This document shows positions 63,131-64,000 of a stretch of DNA of 64,000 bases, one piece after another. The translations under genes and the position numbers were made by a program. Under the pieces are notes generated by a model. The model saw only the letters and a program-made list of their open reading frames with translations. It searched no databases and had not been told where the DNA came from. Origin of the DNA: Planctomycetales bacterium (GTDB lineage Bacteria > Planctomycetota > Planctomycetia > Planctomycetales > Planctomycetaceae); the NCBI GenBank assembly GCA_028285345.1, contig JANQPT010000030.1:1-64000 (forward strand), written 5' to 3'. Every line of letters begins with the position of its first letter. Position 1 is the first letter of the stretch.

Positions 63131-64000
63131 CTATTCCTCTCCGGGCGCCACATCGACCGACACCGTCATCTTACGTTCTCCACCGCCGACAATCGTGCCC
63201 TGGATCGGGCAGACGTCGTTGTAATCGCGGCCCCAGGCTAGCGTGATGTGATCCGTGGCAGCGCGAAGGTTATTGGTCGGGTCGACGCCGATCCAGCCGG
63301 CGTCGCCGCAATAGACTTCGAGCCAGGCGTGCGACGCATCAGCGCCGACCAGACGCGGTTTTCCTTCAGGAGGCTCGGTGCGGAGATAGCCGCTCACATA
63401 CCGCGCCGCCAGGCCGATCGAACGCAGACAGCCAATCTGTAAGTGCGCGAAATCCTGACAAACTCCGTGCCTCTGTTCAAAGACTTCATGAATCGGCGTA
63501 TGGACAGTTGTCGCACGTGGATCGTACTTAAAATCATCATGAATTCGCGCCGTCAATTCGAGCACTCCTTCTAGAATCGGTCGGCCAGCCTCAAACGAAG
63601 GTCGCACATAGTCCGCGAGGGCTTCGAAACGTTCGACGTAAGGCGAGTCGAACACAAATTGGTAGGCGTCAAGGACTTCCGCGGATCGATCGGTGCGTAA
63701 CCGATTCTGAACCTCTTCCCAGGCAAGAGTCGTACCGGTATCGGCGTTTTTCGCGACGGCAACTGAGACCCGGCTCGTGGCAGTCACACTCAACCCGTGG
63801 TGCGCTTGGTCGATCGCAAAATACGCCGCCGTATTCCCGAAGTAGTCAAGACGTTCGCTGACTTTACTCTGATCAGGGAGAATCAACAAACGATAGTATT
63901 CGCAGGTCTGCGCCGGCGTATCGCGTGGCTTAAGATGCACAAGATTGTGGCAGACCGGAACCGCTTCAGAATAGGTGTACTTCGTCGTATGTGTGATGCG
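63131..64000 (-). CDS. Transglutaminase-like protein, cut by the window edge
   Basis: The frame is open to the last base of the window and lacks its start. It begins (at the edge) with R-I-T-H-T-T-K-Y-T-Y, the usual N-terminus of this family, so few residues are missing. About 290 residues remain. The catalytic triad is present: Cys in H-G-V-C-Q-D-F-A-H-L-Q, His in S-H-A-W-L-E-V-Y and Asp in V-D-P-T-N-N, with the N-terminal beta domain of bacterial transglutaminase-like proteins. Such proteins are cysteine proteases or transglutaminases; many belong to the circularly permuted ATP-grasp/alpha-E cluster. Convergent with the PepSY-like gene. Confidence 0.87.
   Translation of the reverse strand, partial: RITHTTKYTYSEAVPVCHNLVHLKPRDTPAQTCEYYRLLILPDQSKVSERLDYFGNTAAYFAIDQAHHGLSVTATSRVSVAVAKNADTGTTLAWEEVQNRLRTDRSAEVLDAYQFVFDSPYVERFEALADYVRPSFEAGRPILEGVLELTARIHDDFKYDPRATTVHTPIHEVFEQRHGVCQDFAHLQIGCLRSIGLAARYVSGYLRTEPPEGKPRLVGADASHAWLEVYCGDAGWIGVDPTNNLRAATDHITLAWGRDYNDVCPIQGTIVGGGERKMTVSVDVAPGEE

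Overview
The window looks like the chromosome of a free-living planctomycete (Planctomycetota, probably Planctomycetales). The evidence is the style of the genes: a very long Ser/Thr kinase with WD40 and TPR repeats, a secreted calcium-repeat protein with an N-terminal 'LENLEARRLMAG' tag, BlaI-M56 pairs followed by carboxypeptidase-regulatory-domain proteins, double zinc-ribbon membrane proteins, a TatC with an enlarged periplasmic loop, a BNR sialidase, many Tat/Sec-exported enzymes and a bacterial V-type ATPase operon of the Chlamydia/spirochaete type. There is no rRNA, CRISPR array or transposase. Assignment below phylum is inference.

Layout. 0.1-5.6 kb: minus-strand genes for a DUF350 membrane protein and a probable four-gene unit (exported TIM-barrel protein, organophosphate-type MFS carrier, phosphocholine-type nucleotidyltransferase, MetE-like methyltransferase). 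6.0-10.1 kb: an HTH protein, then a fully overlapping four-gene minus-strand operon (two membrane proteins, a radical SAM enzyme of the tetraether-synthase/MJ0619 type and an Lgt paralogue), the most attractive candidate system here. 10.4-12.3 kb: a small integrated element bounded by a perfect 51-bp repeat of the 3' half of tRNA-Leu(TAA). 12.3-16.1 kb: oxyR divergent from an exported katG, with a decayed tRNA-Leu 5' half beyond katG. 16-22 kb: glucose dehydrogenase, a 42-codon ORF with its own terminator, a GspB-like/TPR pair, bcp, a DksA-type zinc finger with lspA, and tatC. 22-37 kb: mostly housekeeping and hypothetical genes (zinc-ribbon membrane protein, sialidase, pseudouridine synthase, YkgJ, hisS, a SUKH-like protein, an orphan secretin-domain protein, DinB, a repeat lipoprotein) and a histidine-kinase remnant. 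37-44 kb: the giant kinase, the RTX-like protein and a DUF1275 protein.

44.4-51.9 kb: a complete co-directional V-type ATPase operon in the order B-D-I-K-E-DUF2764-A, a circular permutation of the usual bacterial order; its K subunit carries the residues known to bind Na+. 52.3-58.3 kb: a BlaI repressor, M56 sensor peptidase, small secreted protein and S41 peptidase, with two near-identical inverted operator-like sites upstream of blaI. 58.6-62.1 kb: a Tat-targeted, fused ethanolamine ammonia-lyase (EutB+EutC in one chain) divergent from a membrane-anchored deaminase, suggesting ammonia release outside the cytoplasm. The window ends with a four-repeat PepSY-like secreted protein and a transglutaminase-type protein cut by the window edge.
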